From Ruegeria sp. HKCCD4315 (GTDB lineage: Bacteria; Pseudomonadota; Alphaproteobacteria; Rhodobacterales; Rhodobacteraceae), in NCBI RefSeq assembly GCF_013112245.1, contig NZ_WVRN01000001.1, forward strand, positions 3,414,501 through 3,478,500: DNA of 64,000 nucleotides, written 5' to 3'. The notes beneath the pieces were generated by a model that was given only the letters and a program-made list of their open reading frames with translations, was not told the origin of the DNA and made no database searches. How positions within the stretch are numbered: the stretch's first letter is position 1; the number at the start of each line of letters is the position of its first letter. Shown here in pieces: positions 8,638-18,550 of this stretch. The position numbers were made by a program, and so were the translations under genes.

Positions 8638-9867
8638 TCAAGATGCGGCGTTCAGGACAAACCGCGCAGCAAGTTCCGTATGTGACGACCATCGAAATTG
8701 GTCAACGACCTGTACCCATTCAAGGGTGTAGCCTGCGTTAACAAGGATTTTCGCGTCCCGTGCAAAGCTCACCGGGTTGCACGAAACGTAAGCAATCACC
8801 GGGCGCTTTGCTTTGGCCAGTTCTTCCACCTGCGCCTCGGCTCCGGCACGGGGTGGATCCAACACGATCGCGTCAAACGCCTTCAACTCATCGGGCATCA
8901 ATGGACGACGGAACAGGTCGCGGGCCTCAGTCGTTACGCGCTTCAAACCATGCGCCTTGCGCCAACCCTGATCCAATGCCTGAACCATGGCGGACTCGCC
9001 TTCCACAGCGTGAACCTCAGCAGTTTCGGCCAATGGAAGGGAAAACGTACCGCTACCTGCAAACAGATCGACAACGCGCTTGGCACCCTGTGTGGCCTCT
9101 GAAACAGCCTGTAATAGAGCCTGTTCTCCGTCCTTTGTTGCCTGCAGGAAGGCGCCGGGTGGCGGTGTGACTTCAGCCGTTCCAAAACGTTGAAGCGGTG
9201 CTTGTCGCATGGCGATCACTTCATCATCCCAACTCAGCCGCGCCAATCCGTGTTTCTCTGTCGCTTGAGCGAGCGCCAGTTCCAGCGGCCCGTCCAATGG
9301 TTTGCCGCCTTTGACGGCTACATCCAACCCCCCTTCGGAGAGTGTAAGTGTTACCGCCAGAACACCCTTACGGCTTCCGCCCAGAACAACCAGCGCCTCG
9401 GCCACAGGAATGGCCGCGATCAACTCGGGATCCAGCAACCGGCAGTCGGGGATTTCCGTGATCGTGTCCGACGCGCGACCATGAAACCCTGCCAATGTGC
9501 CCTTTTTTGTTCGTCTTACAGCAACCGTTGCACGCCTGCGCGACTGTTCGGGTGACGTGTGGATCGGGCGCATCTGTGCATCCAGACCCTGCGCGGCCAA
9601 GGCGTTGCGCACAATTTCAAGCTTCCAATCGGCCACAAAGGCGTCAGAGGCATGCTGCAACTGACACCCGCCACAGGCTTTGTAATGGCGACACGGCGCC
9701 TTGACCCGATCTTCGGATGGCGTTTCCACCCGGATATCGGTCAGCACTTGACCCGTCAAAGTGCCGCTTACGACCTCACCGGGCAGCGTGCGCGGGGCAT
9801 AGATGGGGCCATCGGCAATACCATCGCCCTGATGCCCTAGCCTTGTGATTGTGAATTGCTGCGTCAT
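8638..9867 (-). CDS. TrmA/RlmD-family RNA (uracil-5-)-methyltransferase
   Basis: A 409-residue SAM-dependent enzyme that should methylate a uridine in 23S rRNA (RlmD/RlmC type) or tRNA. The N-terminal ~50 residues resemble a TRAM RNA-binding domain. A cysteine cluster follows (CRHYKACGGCQLQ, Cys59, 65, 68), which in this family binds a 4Fe-4S cluster. The SAM motif is VDLFAGSGTFSLPLA and the DPPRAG motif is VLDPPRAGAE. The catalytic cysteine is in YVSCNP. The exact target base cannot be told from sequence, so I give no symbol. The 140 bases upstream hold no gene. Confidence 0.85.
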   Translation of the reverse strand: MTQQFTITRLGHQGDGIADGPIYAPRTLPGEVVSGTLTGQVLTDIRVETPSEDRVKAPCRHYKACGGCQLQHASDAFVADWKLEIVRNALAAQGLDAQMRPIHTSPEQSRRRATVAVRRTKKGTLAGFHGRASDTITEIPDCRLLDPELIAAIPVAEALVVLGGSRKGVLAVTLTLSEGGLDVAVKGGKPLDGPLELALAQATEKHGLARLSWDDEVIAMRQAPLQRFGTAEVTPPPGAFLQATKDGEQALLQAVSEATQGAKRVVDLFAGSGTFSLPLAETAEVHAVEGESAMVQALDQGWRKAHGLKRVTTEARDLFRRPLMPDELKAFDAIVLDPPRAGAEAQVEELAKAKRPVIAYVSCNPVSFARDAKILVNAGYTLEWVQVVDQFRWSSHTELAARFVLNAAS

Positions 9868-10007
9868 GAGGGGCCTGATAACCGGGCTTTCACGTCAACA
9901 AAACCCCTTAGGGCACTTTGCGCTTGCATTGAATCGCAATACGCTGCCTCTCCCTCCGGTCGAACGCGCATTCCGACACGGTGTGGTTAAGAAAGCCGCA
10001 AAGGTCC

Positions 10008-11840
10008 TTATTCCGCAGCTTCTGCCTGAATAAAGCCGCCTGATTGACGGTGCCAGAACCGCGCATACAGACCGCCGTGATCCAGCAGCGCCTCATGTGT
10101 TCCGCTTTCGACAATCCGCCCCTGGTCCAGAACAACGATCCGATCCATCTCGCTGAGGGTGGACAGGCGGTGCGCAATGGCCAGAACGGTCTTACCTTCC
10201 ATCACCCGATGCAGCGCGGTCTGAATCGAGGCTTCGACCTCGGAATCCAGCGCCGAGGTTGCTTCGTCCAGAACTAAAATCGGCGCGTCCTTCAGAATGG
10301 CACGGGCCAAAGCGATCCGCTGACGCTGCCCGCCGCTGAGCTTTACACCCCTTTCGCCCAGATGAGCGTCATAGCCTTGGCGACCGTTGGCATCCTCAAG
10401 GCTGAGGATGAATTCATGCGCCTCGGCCTTTTTCGCGGCGGTGATCATCTCATCCTCGGACGCATCTGGGCGACCGTACAGGATGTTTTCGCGCGCCGAA
10501 CGGTTGAACATCGCCGTTTCCTGCGTGACCATACCGATCTGGCGGCGCAGGCTGTCTTGTGTCACCTGCGACACGTCCTGCCCGTCAATACAAATATCGC
10601 CATTTTCCCTGTCATAGAGTCGAAGCAGCAAGGACACGAGCGTCGATTTCCCCGCCCCTGAAGCGCCAACAATACCCAGCTTTTCACCGGGTTTTATGGT
10701 CAGGGACAGATCGATGACGCCACCAACATCCCGACCATATGCAAAACTGACATGCTCGAACGAAATAGATCCGTCGTGCACTTCCAGTTCTTTTGCGCCC
10801 CCCGCGTCTTCGACCCGGTCCCGCTTGGCCAGCGTTTTCATCCCGTTTTCGATTTCGCCCACGTTGGCATACAGACCCATCAGCGTGAAACTGACCCAAC
10901 CCGTCATTTGCGCGATGCGGATTGAGACCGCCCCGGCCGCAACAATATCCCCTGCAGTGGCCATACCGAGTTGCCATAACCATAGCGTTGCGCCCAACAG
11001 CAGCACGGGCAGTACCCCGGCCAGCGTCATCAGGATGAACCGGAAACTGGCGGACAGTTTTCCAAAATCCAGCGACCGTTCACGCAGTTCCACCATCGAG
11101 TCGCGCGCAGCCTGATCTTCGAAAGCGGAATGCGCAAACAGCTTTACAGTCTTGATATTGGTGATCGTATCGACCACCTGCCCCGACACCATAGCCCGCG
11201 CCCCGGCCCGTGCGGCTGAACGTTTTCGGATACGCGGCAGATACCAACGGACCAGCATAAAATAGACAACTAACCAAGCGGCAAAGGGCAGCATCGCAAG
11301 CGGGTGAATAGACCCTAACAAAAACAAAGATCCTGCCAAAGACGCCAAAGCAAACACAATCGCGCTGATCGTTTCCGACACGACGGAAGCCATCGCGTTC
11401 GACGTTTGCATCTGCTTCTGCGCAATGCGCCCAGCAAAATCATCGTCGAAATATGTCACCGACTGGCCCAGCGTCCAACGGTTCAGCTTGGCCAACACCA
11501 AAGGGGTGATGTTGGGCATAACGATGTAGTTGTTCGACAGGGACGACAGGCCAAACAAGATCGGACGCACCAGCATAAAGAACGCAACCGCGCCGAAAAT
11601 CATCCACATGTTTTGCGCGGTCAGAAACTGTTCCGGACCACTGGACGTTGCCACATCAATCACGCGACCCAAAATCCAGGCCGTGCCAGCCTCCATCGCA
11701 CCGGCTGTGGCCGAGAAGAAGGCTGCAACAAACAACATCGGCCAGGCCCCGGACAGACTCCAGCGAATGAACGCCCCCAACGTCTGTGGTGGGGGCGTTT
11801 CAGTGGTTTTGAACGGTTGGATGAGGTCAGCAACCCTCAT
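10008..11840 (-). CDS. ABC exporter, fused permease and ATPase (second of a pair)
   Basis: A 610-residue half-transporter. It has an N-terminal six-helix type I exporter membrane domain (about 30-330) and a C-terminal ATPase with Walker A GASGAGKST, signature LSGGQRQR, Walker B ILVLDEATSALDSE and the H-loop in AIAHRLST. It starts inside the last four bases of the preceding exporter gene (ATGA), so the two half-transporters are made from one mRNA and probably form a heterodimer like MsbA/LmrCD-type lipid or drug exporters. The substrate is not evident. Both proteins end in a similar QSGGFxxxEAAE tail, which points to a duplication origin. Confidence 0.88.
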   Translation of the reverse strand: MRVADLIQPFKTTETPPPQTLGAFIRWSLSGAWPMLFVAAFFSATAGAMEAGTAWILGRVIDVATSSGPEQFLTAQNMWMIFGAVAFFMLVRPILFGLSSLSNNYIVMPNITPLVLAKLNRWTLGQSVTYFDDDFAGRIAQKQMQTSNAMASVVSETISAIVFALASLAGSLFLLGSIHPLAMLPFAAWLVVYFMLVRWYLPRIRKRSAARAGARAMVSGQVVDTITNIKTVKLFAHSAFEDQAARDSMVELRERSLDFGKLSASFRFILMTLAGVLPVLLLGATLWLWQLGMATAGDIVAAGAVSIRIAQMTGWVSFTLMGLYANVGEIENGMKTLAKRDRVEDAGGAKELEVHDGSISFEHVSFAYGRDVGGVIDLSLTIKPGEKLGIVGASGAGKSTLVSLLLRLYDRENGDICIDGQDVSQVTQDSLRRQIGMVTQETAMFNRSARENILYGRPDASEDEMITAAKKAEAHEFILSLEDANGRQGYDAHLGERGVKLSGGQRQRIALARAILKDAPILVLDEATSALDSEVEASIQTALHRVMEGKTVLAIAHRLSTLSEMDRIVVLDQGRIVESGTHEALLDHGGLYARFWHRQSGGFIQAEAAE

Positions 11841-13675
11841 TCCGCGGCCTCCGGATTCATGAAGCCGCCAGATTGCCGCGCCCAGAACTGCGCGTAAAGG
11901 CCACCTTGCGCCAGAAGGTCAGAATGCGCGCCTTCTTCAACGATACGGCCACCGTCCATGACCAGAATACGGTCCATTTGCGCGATCGTGCTGAGCCTGT
12001 GCGCAATGGCGATCACGGTTTTGCCTTGCATCATGCCGTAAAGGGTTTCCTGAATTGACGCTTCAACCTCGGAATCTAGGGCGGATGTCGCCTCATCCAA
12101 CAACAAAATCGGTGCATCTTTTAGGATCACCCGCGCCAGTGTCACGCGCTGCCGCTGCCCGCCGGACAGCTTTACACCACGCTCTCCAACATGCGCATCG
12201 TACCCGGTGCGTCCCTGCGGATCTTGCAGGTCAAGGATGAAGTCATGCGCTTCGGCCTGCTTGGCGGCCTCTATCATCTGTGCTTCGGTCGCGTTGGGGC
12301 GTCCATAAAGGATGTTGTCCCGAACCGACCGGTGCAGCAAAGCGCTGTCCTGCTGAACCATGCCGATATGGCTGCGCAGGCTGTCCTGCGTGACATCCGC
12401 GATGTTCTGCCCGTCAATCAGAATCGCACCGCGTTCGACGTCATAAAACCGTAAAAGCAGCTTGACGAGGGTCGATTTACCAGCGCCAGACCGCCCAATC
12501 AGACCGATCTTTTCGCCGGGCTGAATGGTCAGGTTGATATGGTCCAGGCCACCGGTTTCACGGCCGTAATGGTGCGACAGGTCGCGGATTTCGATCTCGC
12601 CTTTGTTCAGCTTTAGCGACTTGGCATCAGGCGCATCCAGCAACTGGATCGGCTGGGCAATCGTCTCCAACCCCTCGGCAACTACGCCAAGCTGGCGGAA
12701 CAGGCTGGTCAGCGCCCACATGATCCATCCGGTCATGGCATTCAGGCGCAGGGTCAACGCGGTTGCCGCTGCGACCACGCCAACCGAGGCTTGGCCCTGC
12801 ATCCAAAGCACAATCGCCCAACCAACTACCCCGACGATCAAAAAGCCGTTCAGAGTGACCAGAAACGCATCCATAATGGTGAAAATCCGCATCTCAACCT
12901 GCACGGTTCGGCGGGTTTCTTCGATTGCCTCGCGGGCATAGGTCATTTCTTGATCCGCATGCGCGAACATTTTGACCGAATGGATGTTTGTGTAGCTGTC
13001 GACCACACGCCCCGTCACAGTCGAACGTGCATCAGATGCCGCCTTGGACGCCGGACCAACACGCACGATCGCCCATCGGACCAACACCGCATATAGCGCA
13101 AACCAGATAACCAACGGCAATAGAAGCCGCGGATCGGCGGCCATCAGCAAGACAGCAGCCCCAATCAGATAAGCGAGCGAGAAGGAAATCGCGTCAAAGA
13201 CCTGAAAGACCACCTCACCTGCGGCAGGCGGTGTCTGCATGATCCGGTTGGCAATCCGCCCGGCAAAATCGTTTTCAAACCAACTGACCGACTGACGCAA
13301 AACGTGTTTATGCGCCCGCCAGCGGAACAGAGTGCCGTATTGAGGTAGGATCGCATTGTTGATCACCAGCACATCCAGAATATGCAGAACCGGCCGCAGC
13401 AGAAGGATGAACGCCGCCATCAGCAGCAATTCGGTCCCGTGATCCTGCCAGACTTCGGTGGGAGAGCCGACAAGCAAATCTACGACGCGCCCCATGTAAT
13501 AGATCAGACCGACCTCAACCCCCGCCACAACAATGGATAGCAGCGTGGCCCAGACAAACACGCGGAAAAACGGCCGGGAATAGTCCAGCATGAACGGCCA
13601 CAGCTTTGTCGGTGGCGCGTTGGACTCTTTGTAGGCGACAAAAGGGTCAATGAGGTTTTCAAAATAGCGAAACAT
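11837..13675 (-). CDS. ABC exporter, fused permease and ATPase (first of a pair)
   Basis: A 612-residue half-transporter with the same layout as its neighbour: six predicted membrane helices, then an ATPase domain with Walker A GRSGAGKST, signature LSGGQRQR, Walker B ILLLDEATSALDSE and the AIAHRLST switch. Both subunits carry consensus catalytic motifs, so neither ATP site looks degenerate. It overlaps the downstream half-transporter by four bases. Function is known only to family level (lipid, peptide or drug export). The 191-base region upstream (13676-13866) contains no gene and should hold the promoter. Confidence 0.88.
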   Translation of the reverse strand: MFRYFENLIDPFVAYKESNAPPTKLWPFMLDYSRPFFRVFVWATLLSIVVAGVEVGLIYYMGRVVDLLVGSPTEVWQDHGTELLLMAAFILLLRPVLHILDVLVINNAILPQYGTLFRWRAHKHVLRQSVSWFENDFAGRIANRIMQTPPAAGEVVFQVFDAISFSLAYLIGAAVLLMAADPRLLLPLVIWFALYAVLVRWAIVRVGPASKAASDARSTVTGRVVDSYTNIHSVKMFAHADQEMTYAREAIEETRRTVQVEMRIFTIMDAFLVTLNGFLIVGVVGWAIVLWMQGQASVGVVAAATALTLRLNAMTGWIMWALTSLFRQLGVVAEGLETIAQPIQLLDAPDAKSLKLNKGEIEIRDLSHHYGRETGGLDHINLTIQPGEKIGLIGRSGAGKSTLVKLLLRFYDVERGAILIDGQNIADVTQDSLRSHIGMVQQDSALLHRSVRDNILYGRPNATEAQMIEAAKQAEAHDFILDLQDPQGRTGYDAHVGERGVKLSGGQRQRVTLARVILKDAPILLLDEATSALDSEVEASIQETLYGMMQGKTVIAIAHRLSTIAQMDRILVMDGGRIVEEGAHSDLLAQGGLYAQFWARQSGGFMNPEAAE

Positions 13676-13866
13676 GGAGAGTGCTCCGATTGAGCAGAAA
13701 TGTAGACGTGCGAAGAAGAATGGCGCCTGAACACCACCCTTTACGGGGCAAGTGTCCTGGCTTTAGCCGAACCAGATCCCGTAATACATTCGCTGTCCTC
13801 CATCCATGTGACAGCCGCACGTAAGCACAATCTTTTTGATTTGTCATCCCCTTTTGAGACTTAGCG

Positions 13867-15021
13867 CTAACTTGCCAGCAACTCCTCGCGCGACAACGCA
13901 AAGCCGGACGCGATCCAGCGGCTTTCAAGCTCGGCCAGTTTCTGGCCCAGCGCTGGGCCTGTGAAGGTGGGGATCAGATCTTTGGCTTGAATTGGGAAAC
14001 GGGCAGCCGCCCCTGTATGTAAGTCATGCCTCAGGTCTTCGGACCAAGGTTGTTCCAAAAAGGCGCAACGCAGAAGTGTCTCGTGCAAACCGCCTTCATC
14101 GCCATAGCGATAGCCCAACTCGGCCACGCTGGTGGTGGCTTGTGCCTCCTCTCGCATCCGGGTCAGACGTTGCAGCTGCGAACGGCTCAACCGCAATGTC
14201 GCTGCGTCTTCGGGCGTGGCAATGGCTGCCAGCCGTCGCACCGGATCGGGATCAGCACCTGCGGCTTGTTCGAGGGCGACAAGAGGCGAAAGGGATCGGT
14301 CATTTGCACCCGGCAACAACTGTGCCAAGACACCCGTGCTGCGCATTGTTGCAATGGCAGGGGCGGGATCGGGCGCTGCCAGTAGTTTCAGCAGTTCCGC
14401 CCCGACCCGTTCGCGCGACAGTGATTTCAACCCATCAAGATTGGCACCAATGGCAGCCAGAGCGTCGGGATCAAATCCAGCGCCCGCGTCACCATACCAG
14501 GCATGAAATCGGAAATACCGAAGCGAGCGCAAATAATCTTCGCGGATACGATTCTCTGCCGTTCCAATGAACCGAACCCGACGTGCCTGTAGGTCGGGTA
14601 ATCCACCGAGCGGGTCTAACACTGCGCCATCGGGCCGTGCGTAGATCGCGTTCATGGTGAAATCGCGCCGGGCCGCGTCTTCCTCGACGTGATCAGAGAA
14701 CGCAACAACAGCGCGCCGCCCGTCGGTTTCCACGTCACGTCGGAAAGTGGTGATCTCGTGAGGGATACCGGCACTGACGACCGTGATCGTACCGTGATCG
14801 ATGCCCGTTGGAATAGCCTTGAGCCCCGCAGCCTGCGCCATCTCAACAACCTGCTGGGGTCGCGCGTCGGTGGCAATATCAATATCCGAGACAGGTGCGC
14901 CCAAAAGCGCGTTGCGCACACAGCCACCCACAAAAAGTGCCTGCGCACCAGAAGCAGTCAGGGCGGCGCACACCAGTTGGGTCGCTGGTTCACTGACCCA
15001 AGGCTCGTTTATCTGCATCAT
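13867..15021 (-). CDS. cca: CCA tRNA nucleotidyltransferase
   Basis: A 384-residue class II nucleotidyltransferase that adds or repairs the 3'-CCA of tRNA. The head domain shows FVGGCVRNALLG followed by the catalytic DIDIATDARP, then the RRDFTMNAIY motif and the EDYLRSLRYFRFHAWYG block that defines the poly(A) polymerase/CCA-enzyme family. Length is typical for alphaproteobacterial CCA enzymes. It starts in the last four bases of the upstream NUDIX gene (ATGA), and the pairing of cca with a CoA-type NUDIX gene is common in this group. Confidence 0.92.
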   Translation of the reverse strand: MMQINEPWVSEPATQLVCAALTASGAQALFVGGCVRNALLGAPVSDIDIATDARPQQVVEMAQAAGLKAIPTGIDHGTITVVSAGIPHEITTFRRDVETDGRRAVVAFSDHVEEDAARRDFTMNAIYARPDGAVLDPLGGLPDLQARRVRFIGTAENRIREDYLRSLRYFRFHAWYGDAGAGFDPDALAAIGANLDGLKSLSRERVGAELLKLLAAPDPAPAIATMRSTGVLAQLLPGANDRSLSPLVALEQAAGADPDPVRRLAAIATPEDAATLRLSRSQLQRLTRMREEAQATTSVAELGYRYGDEGGLHETLLRCAFLEQPWSEDLRHDLHTGAAARFPIQAKDLIPTFTGPALGQKLAELESRWIASGFALSREELLAS

Positions 15022-15614
15022 TCATTCACCCGTGCTGCAAGCCCGCGCAATATGCGGGCCGTCGCGCCCCAAATATAATAAGGGCCGTACGGAACTGCGT
15101 AGTATCTGCGTTTCTGACCACGCCAGCGACGCGACTCAATCAGATAATTCTCGGGATTTAGAAGATGGGCAAGAGGGGTCGAGAAAACCTCGTCCACCTC
15201 GCCGGGCTCGGGCACAGGCTTGAATGTGTCTCGCACGATTGCGACCACAGGGGTGACGTTGAAAGAGGTGACCGTTTCATGCATGGGCAGAAACCCCAAA
15301 ACCTCGGGCTGGTCAACGGGCAGCCCAATCTCTTCCTGCGCCTCGCGCAGGGCTGCCGCGGTTACGTCGGCGTCACTTTCATCCTGCTTACCGCCCGGAA
15401 ATGCGATCTGACCGGGGTGATGCTTCAGGGCTGAGGACCGTTTGGTCAGGATCACCCGAGGCGCTTCATAAGCCAGAGAGATGGCCACCAGAACACCGGC
15501 TGGGCGCAGCCGCCGCCCGGGTGGCAGAACGGTGTCGGGGTTCAGGTCAAAGTCGCTGGACCCGTGACCGGGGCGGCGCAAGGCCGCCCGGATCTGTTCA
15601 ACCGGATCATGCAC
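15018..15614 (-). CDS. NUDIX hydrolase, CoA pyrophosphatase type
   Basis: About 198 residues. It should hydrolyse CoA or related nucleoside diphosphates. It contains the CoA-pyrophosphatase signature LTKRSSALKHHPGQIAFPGGKQD and a NUDIX box with REAQEEIGL. I choose GTG at 15614, which overlaps the hslO stop codon (GTGCATGA). The longer open frame to 15674 would overlap hslO by 68 bases and adds an unconserved stretch. It lies between hslO and cca in a compact three-gene minus-strand unit. Confidence 0.88.
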   Translation of the reverse strand: MHDPVEQIRAALRRPGHGSSDFDLNPDTVLPPGRRLRPAGVLVAISLAYEAPRVILTKRSSALKHHPGQIAFPGGKQDESDADVTAAALREAQEEIGLPVDQPEVLGFLPMHETVTSFNVTPVVAIVRDTFKPVPEPGEVDEVFSTPLAHLLNPENYLIESRRWRGQKRRYYAVPYGPYYIWGATARILRGLAARVNE

Positions 15615-16593
15615 CTTCGCTGTCTTCGGCTTCAAAGCCCACAGTTGCCGGATCCAGCACGTAATGCGCACCACAGAACTGACAATCAGCCGTGACCAGA
15701 CCTTCCGGTGTTGTCATCTTTTCGATGTCCTTCGCCGAATAGATCGACAGGCTCTGGCGCACTCGGTCCTCGGAGCAGGTACAGCCAAATTGAACCGACT
15801 GCGCGTCATAGACACGCGGCTGTTCCTCGTGGAACAGGCGAACCAAAAGGTCGGTCGGCGCAACCGAAGGGCCGATCATTTCCAGATCCTCGACAGTATC
15901 CAGCAGGATATTGACGCGGCCCCAGTTCTCACCCTCTTCGCCGTCTACCAGATCGCTGGCGGTCAGGATCTCACCGGTACCTTCGCCAGATGCTGCAAAG
16001 GGCGAGGCTTTGGGCATGTGCTGCAACATGATGCCGCCGGCGCGCCAATGCTCACCCACGCCGGGCTCGGTCGATTTACCAAAGCTCAGCGAAAACCGCG
16101 TCGGCAGCTGCTCAGACTGGGCGAAATACGCCTCGGCACATGCGCTCAGCGATCCACCCGCCAGCGGCGTGATGCCCTGATACGGCTGCGTGCCTTCGCC
16201 CTGGTCGATCATGATGGCAAAATACCCCTCGCCCACCTGATCAAAAGGTGCCGCGTCGGTCAGCCGGTCGCGGTCAAAGCTGGCATATGCGCGGATTTGG
16301 GCGGCTTGGCCTTCTTCCTGCGGCGCGTAATAGTCGGTTGCGATCATGCGCACCGCCCCTTTGGACTGCACCTGCAACGACAGCTTCCAGCGCAACGCAA
16401 CGGTCTGGCCGATCAACGCGGTCAGCAAGGCCATTTCAGCCACCAGTGCTTCGACTTGCGGCGGATAGTCGTGCTGCTTCAGGATGCCATCCAGCACGCC
16501 ATCCAAACGGGCCACGCGGCCGCGCATGTCGGATGCATCAAGTTGAAAGGGCAGGACGGTATCGTCCCACGCGATTTTTGTTCCAAGAGACAT
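15607..16593 (-). CDS. hslO: Hsp33 redox-regulated chaperone
   Basis: A 328-residue cytoplasmic holdase that is activated when its zinc-binding cysteines are oxidised. The C-terminal redox switch is intact: FGCTCSEDR (C-x-C) followed about 30 residues later by ADCQFCGAHY (C-x2-C). The N-terminal part (IAWDDTVLPFQLDASDMRGR) matches Hsp33. It is the first gene of the hslO-NUDIX-cca group and shares a divergent promoter region with the NUDIX gene starting at 16670. Confidence 0.92.
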   Translation of the reverse strand: MSLGTKIAWDDTVLPFQLDASDMRGRVARLDGVLDGILKQHDYPPQVEALVAEMALLTALIGQTVALRWKLSLQVQSKGAVRMIATDYYAPQEEGQAAQIRAYASFDRDRLTDAAPFDQVGEGYFAIMIDQGEGTQPYQGITPLAGGSLSACAEAYFAQSEQLPTRFSLSFGKSTEPGVGEHWRAGGIMLQHMPKASPFAASGEGTGEILTASDLVDGEEGENWGRVNILLDTVEDLEMIGPSVAPTDLLVRLFHEEQPRVYDAQSVQFGCTCSEDRVRQSLSIYSAKDIEKMTTPEGLVTADCQFCGAHYVLDPATVGFEAEDSEGA

Positions 16594-16669
16594 GGGGTTT
16601 CCTTACACGCCACAGGTTGGCATACCGGCACCATATAGGTCGTACAGATTGGGTTTTAAGGGGCCATAC

Positions 16670-17116
16670 ATGATCAGACGGTTTGGCGAAACCCCTCAGG
16701 CAGGGCAGAAATACACGCAACGACCCGGCGTGTACGTGCTTTTGCCTCGTGGACGATCATTGCTGGTGACATGGTATGACGACAGCCTCAACCCAGAGCT
16801 GCAACTGCCGGGCGGAGGAATTGATCCGGGCGAATCGCCAATCACGGCCCTGCATCGCGAGGTATACGAAGAAACAGGCTGGCTGGTTGCCAACCCGCGC
16901 CGGGTCGGTACCTTTCGCCGCTTTACCTATTTGCCTGAATACGATCTGTGGGCGGAAAAGGTCTGCATGATCTATCGCGCGCGTCCCGTCCGCCGCATCG
17001 GACCACCAGCCGAGGCGTTTCACGAAGCACGATGGATAGATGCGTCAGATGCGGTGGTAAAGCTTGGCAATGACGGTGACCGACATTTTGCCAAGTTGCA
17101 TCTTTGGTCGCTTTAA
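16670..17116 (+). CDS. NUDIX hydrolase
   Basis: About 148 residues with a clear NUDIX box: GGGIDPGESPITALHREVYEETGW contains the G-x5-E-x7-REVYEE consensus that binds metal and pyrophosphate. The start MIRRFGETPQAGQKY at 16670 is preferred. The open frame extends upstream to 16592, but that part overlaps the hslO promoter region. The substrate is unknown; proteins of this type often act on nucleoside diphosphate derivatives. Its stop overlaps the stop of the opposing phosphatase gene by four bases. Confidence 0.82.
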   Translation: MIRRFGETPQAGQKYTQRPGVYVLLPRGRSLLVTWYDDSLNPELQLPGGGIDPGESPITALHREVYEETGWLVANPRRVGTFRRFTYLPEYDLWAEKVCMIYRARPVRRIGPPAEAFHEARWIDASDAVVKLGNDGDRHFAKLHLWSL

Positions 17117-18387
17117 GGGCCGTTATATTCGAAGAACACGGCCGAAACGTCATCGCCGATTCCTTCTTTGGGCGACATAACCTGGGTCAGTCGCCAAAAC
17201 ATGTCATCCAGAAACTCGGACCCGCCATTTTCTGAAACACAGTTTTGCGCCATTTCTTGCAAACCGCCTTCATCCAACAGGCCACCATCTGCCAGAGGGC
17301 ATTCGGTAAACCCGTCAGAATACAACAACAGCTTGTCCCCGGGTTGCAGTTTCGTTTCGATCTGATGGAAGCCCGCATCCTCGATCAAGCCTATGGGCAA
17401 ACCACCATCGCCCAGAAATTCACTGCTGCCATCTTTGCGTAACAAAAGGGGGTGGGGATGCCCGGCCTGCACCATCTTCATAAGCCCGTTGCGCAGGTCA
17501 ACAATGGCATAGACCATCGTAAAATATTCTTCGATCCCCGTATCTGCCATCAGGCGGGAGTTGAGCGTTTTGGCGACATCCTCGGGCGGCAAGAGCGCGT
17601 AGAACTTGTTGAACCGCTGTTCCATCGCAACGTTCTGGTCAAAGTGCTTGCTGGACAGATAGCCACCCAATCGGGCCGTCATCATGGCCGAAGTGATGCC
17701 GTGGCCGGACACATCAATGCTGTAGAACCCCAACCGATTCACACCGGGCGAGAACATGCCAACAAGATCGCCGCCAATATGGCCGCATGGCTTTAGCAAA
17801 AGGCTGACGCGCGAGTTGCCAAAATCCCGCGATAGCTCGGGCATCAGAGATTCCTGAATCTTACGCGCCTGCATCAGATCTTTGTCGATCGCGTCATGCG
17901 CCAGTTTCAGCTCTTCCAACGCGGATTCGATCAGGCGGTTTTTCTGCGAAAGCTCGCGCTGCATGTCCAGAATACGCGCCCCGGCGGAAATGCGCGCCCG
18001 GAGTTCGTCGGCTTCCAGAGGTTTGATCAGAAAATCATCCGCCCCGGCATCCAGACCGCGTGCCACCTCTTGCTTTTCGCTTTTGGAAGTCAGCAGGATG
18101 AAATAGCTGTATTGATCCGTTTCCAGAGCGCGAAATGCGCAGCAGAACTCCAGCCCGCTCATCCCCGGCATAACCCAGTCGCTGAGCACAAGGTCGGGCG
18201 GGTCTGTCCGACACAGCTCCAACGCGGCCTCGCCGGTATCAGCCTCGACTACGTCAAACCCCCATTTTCTGAGCGAAGCCACAAGGATGCGCCGCTGCAA
18301 ACGGCTGTCATCCACAACCAGCACCTTGCGGATCGCGCCGAAGTCCAGATCTGATCTGGTGTCCTCAAGACTCGCCCCTGGCACCAT
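17113..18387 (-). CDS. Response regulator fused to PP2C-type (SpoIIE/RsbU-like) phosphatase
   Basis: A 424-residue two-domain signalling protein. Residues ~20-135 form a receiver with the acidic pair Asp26/27, phosphoacceptor Asp70 (LVLSDWVMPGM) and Lys122 (LIKP). A coiled linker (about 135-180) ends in LMQARKIQESLMP, typical of RsbU-like phosphatases. The C-terminal catalytic domain has GGDLVGMF, DVSGHGITSAMM and GIGDDVSAVFF. It probably dephosphorylates a serine on an anti-sigma antagonist in a partner-switching pathway, controlled by phosphorylation. No antagonist or anti-sigma gene is next to it. The Hpt protein gene starts 163 bases away on the opposite strand and is a candidate phosphodonor. 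Confidence 0.88.
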   Translation of the reverse strand: MVPGASLEDTRSDLDFGAIRKVLVVDDSRLQRRILVASLRKWGFDVVEADTGEAALELCRTDPPDLVLSDWVMPGMSGLEFCCAFRALETDQYSYFILLTSKSEKQEVARGLDAGADDFLIKPLEADELRARISAGARILDMQRELSQKNRLIESALEELKLAHDAIDKDLMQARKIQESLMPELSRDFGNSRVSLLLKPCGHIGGDLVGMFSPGVNRLGFYSIDVSGHGITSAMMTARLGGYLSSKHFDQNVAMEQRFNKFYALLPPEDVAKTLNSRLMADTGIEEYFTMVYAIVDLRNGLMKMVQAGHPHPLLLRKDGSSEFLGDGGLPIGLIEDAGFHQIETKLQPGDKLLLYSDGFTECPLADGGLLDEGGLQEMAQNCVSENGGSEFLDDMFWRLTQVMSPKEGIGDDVSAVFFEYNGP

Positions 18388-18550
18388 TTACCCTCTGCTC
18401 TCATGAGATTGACCGGTCAGGGCGACCCTAGCCTTCGCGGGTTTAACATCCGGTGAAGACATGACTCACGTTCAGACATTGCCGTTAACTGGGCTTTTAC
18501 CAGCCGTGGCTTACCCAGAACCTTACAGATTGGTCGACGGGTAGCGCATC

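Noticed and set aside
13676..13866. Gap between the ABC exporter pair and cca checked for a tRNA or small gene
   Set aside because: No cloverleaf, no good short open frame and no clear hairpin was found; probably the exporter promoter region.
15664..16638. 324-codon open frame opposite hslO
   Set aside because: It is antisense to a well-supported Hsp33 gene and lacks recognisable domains.
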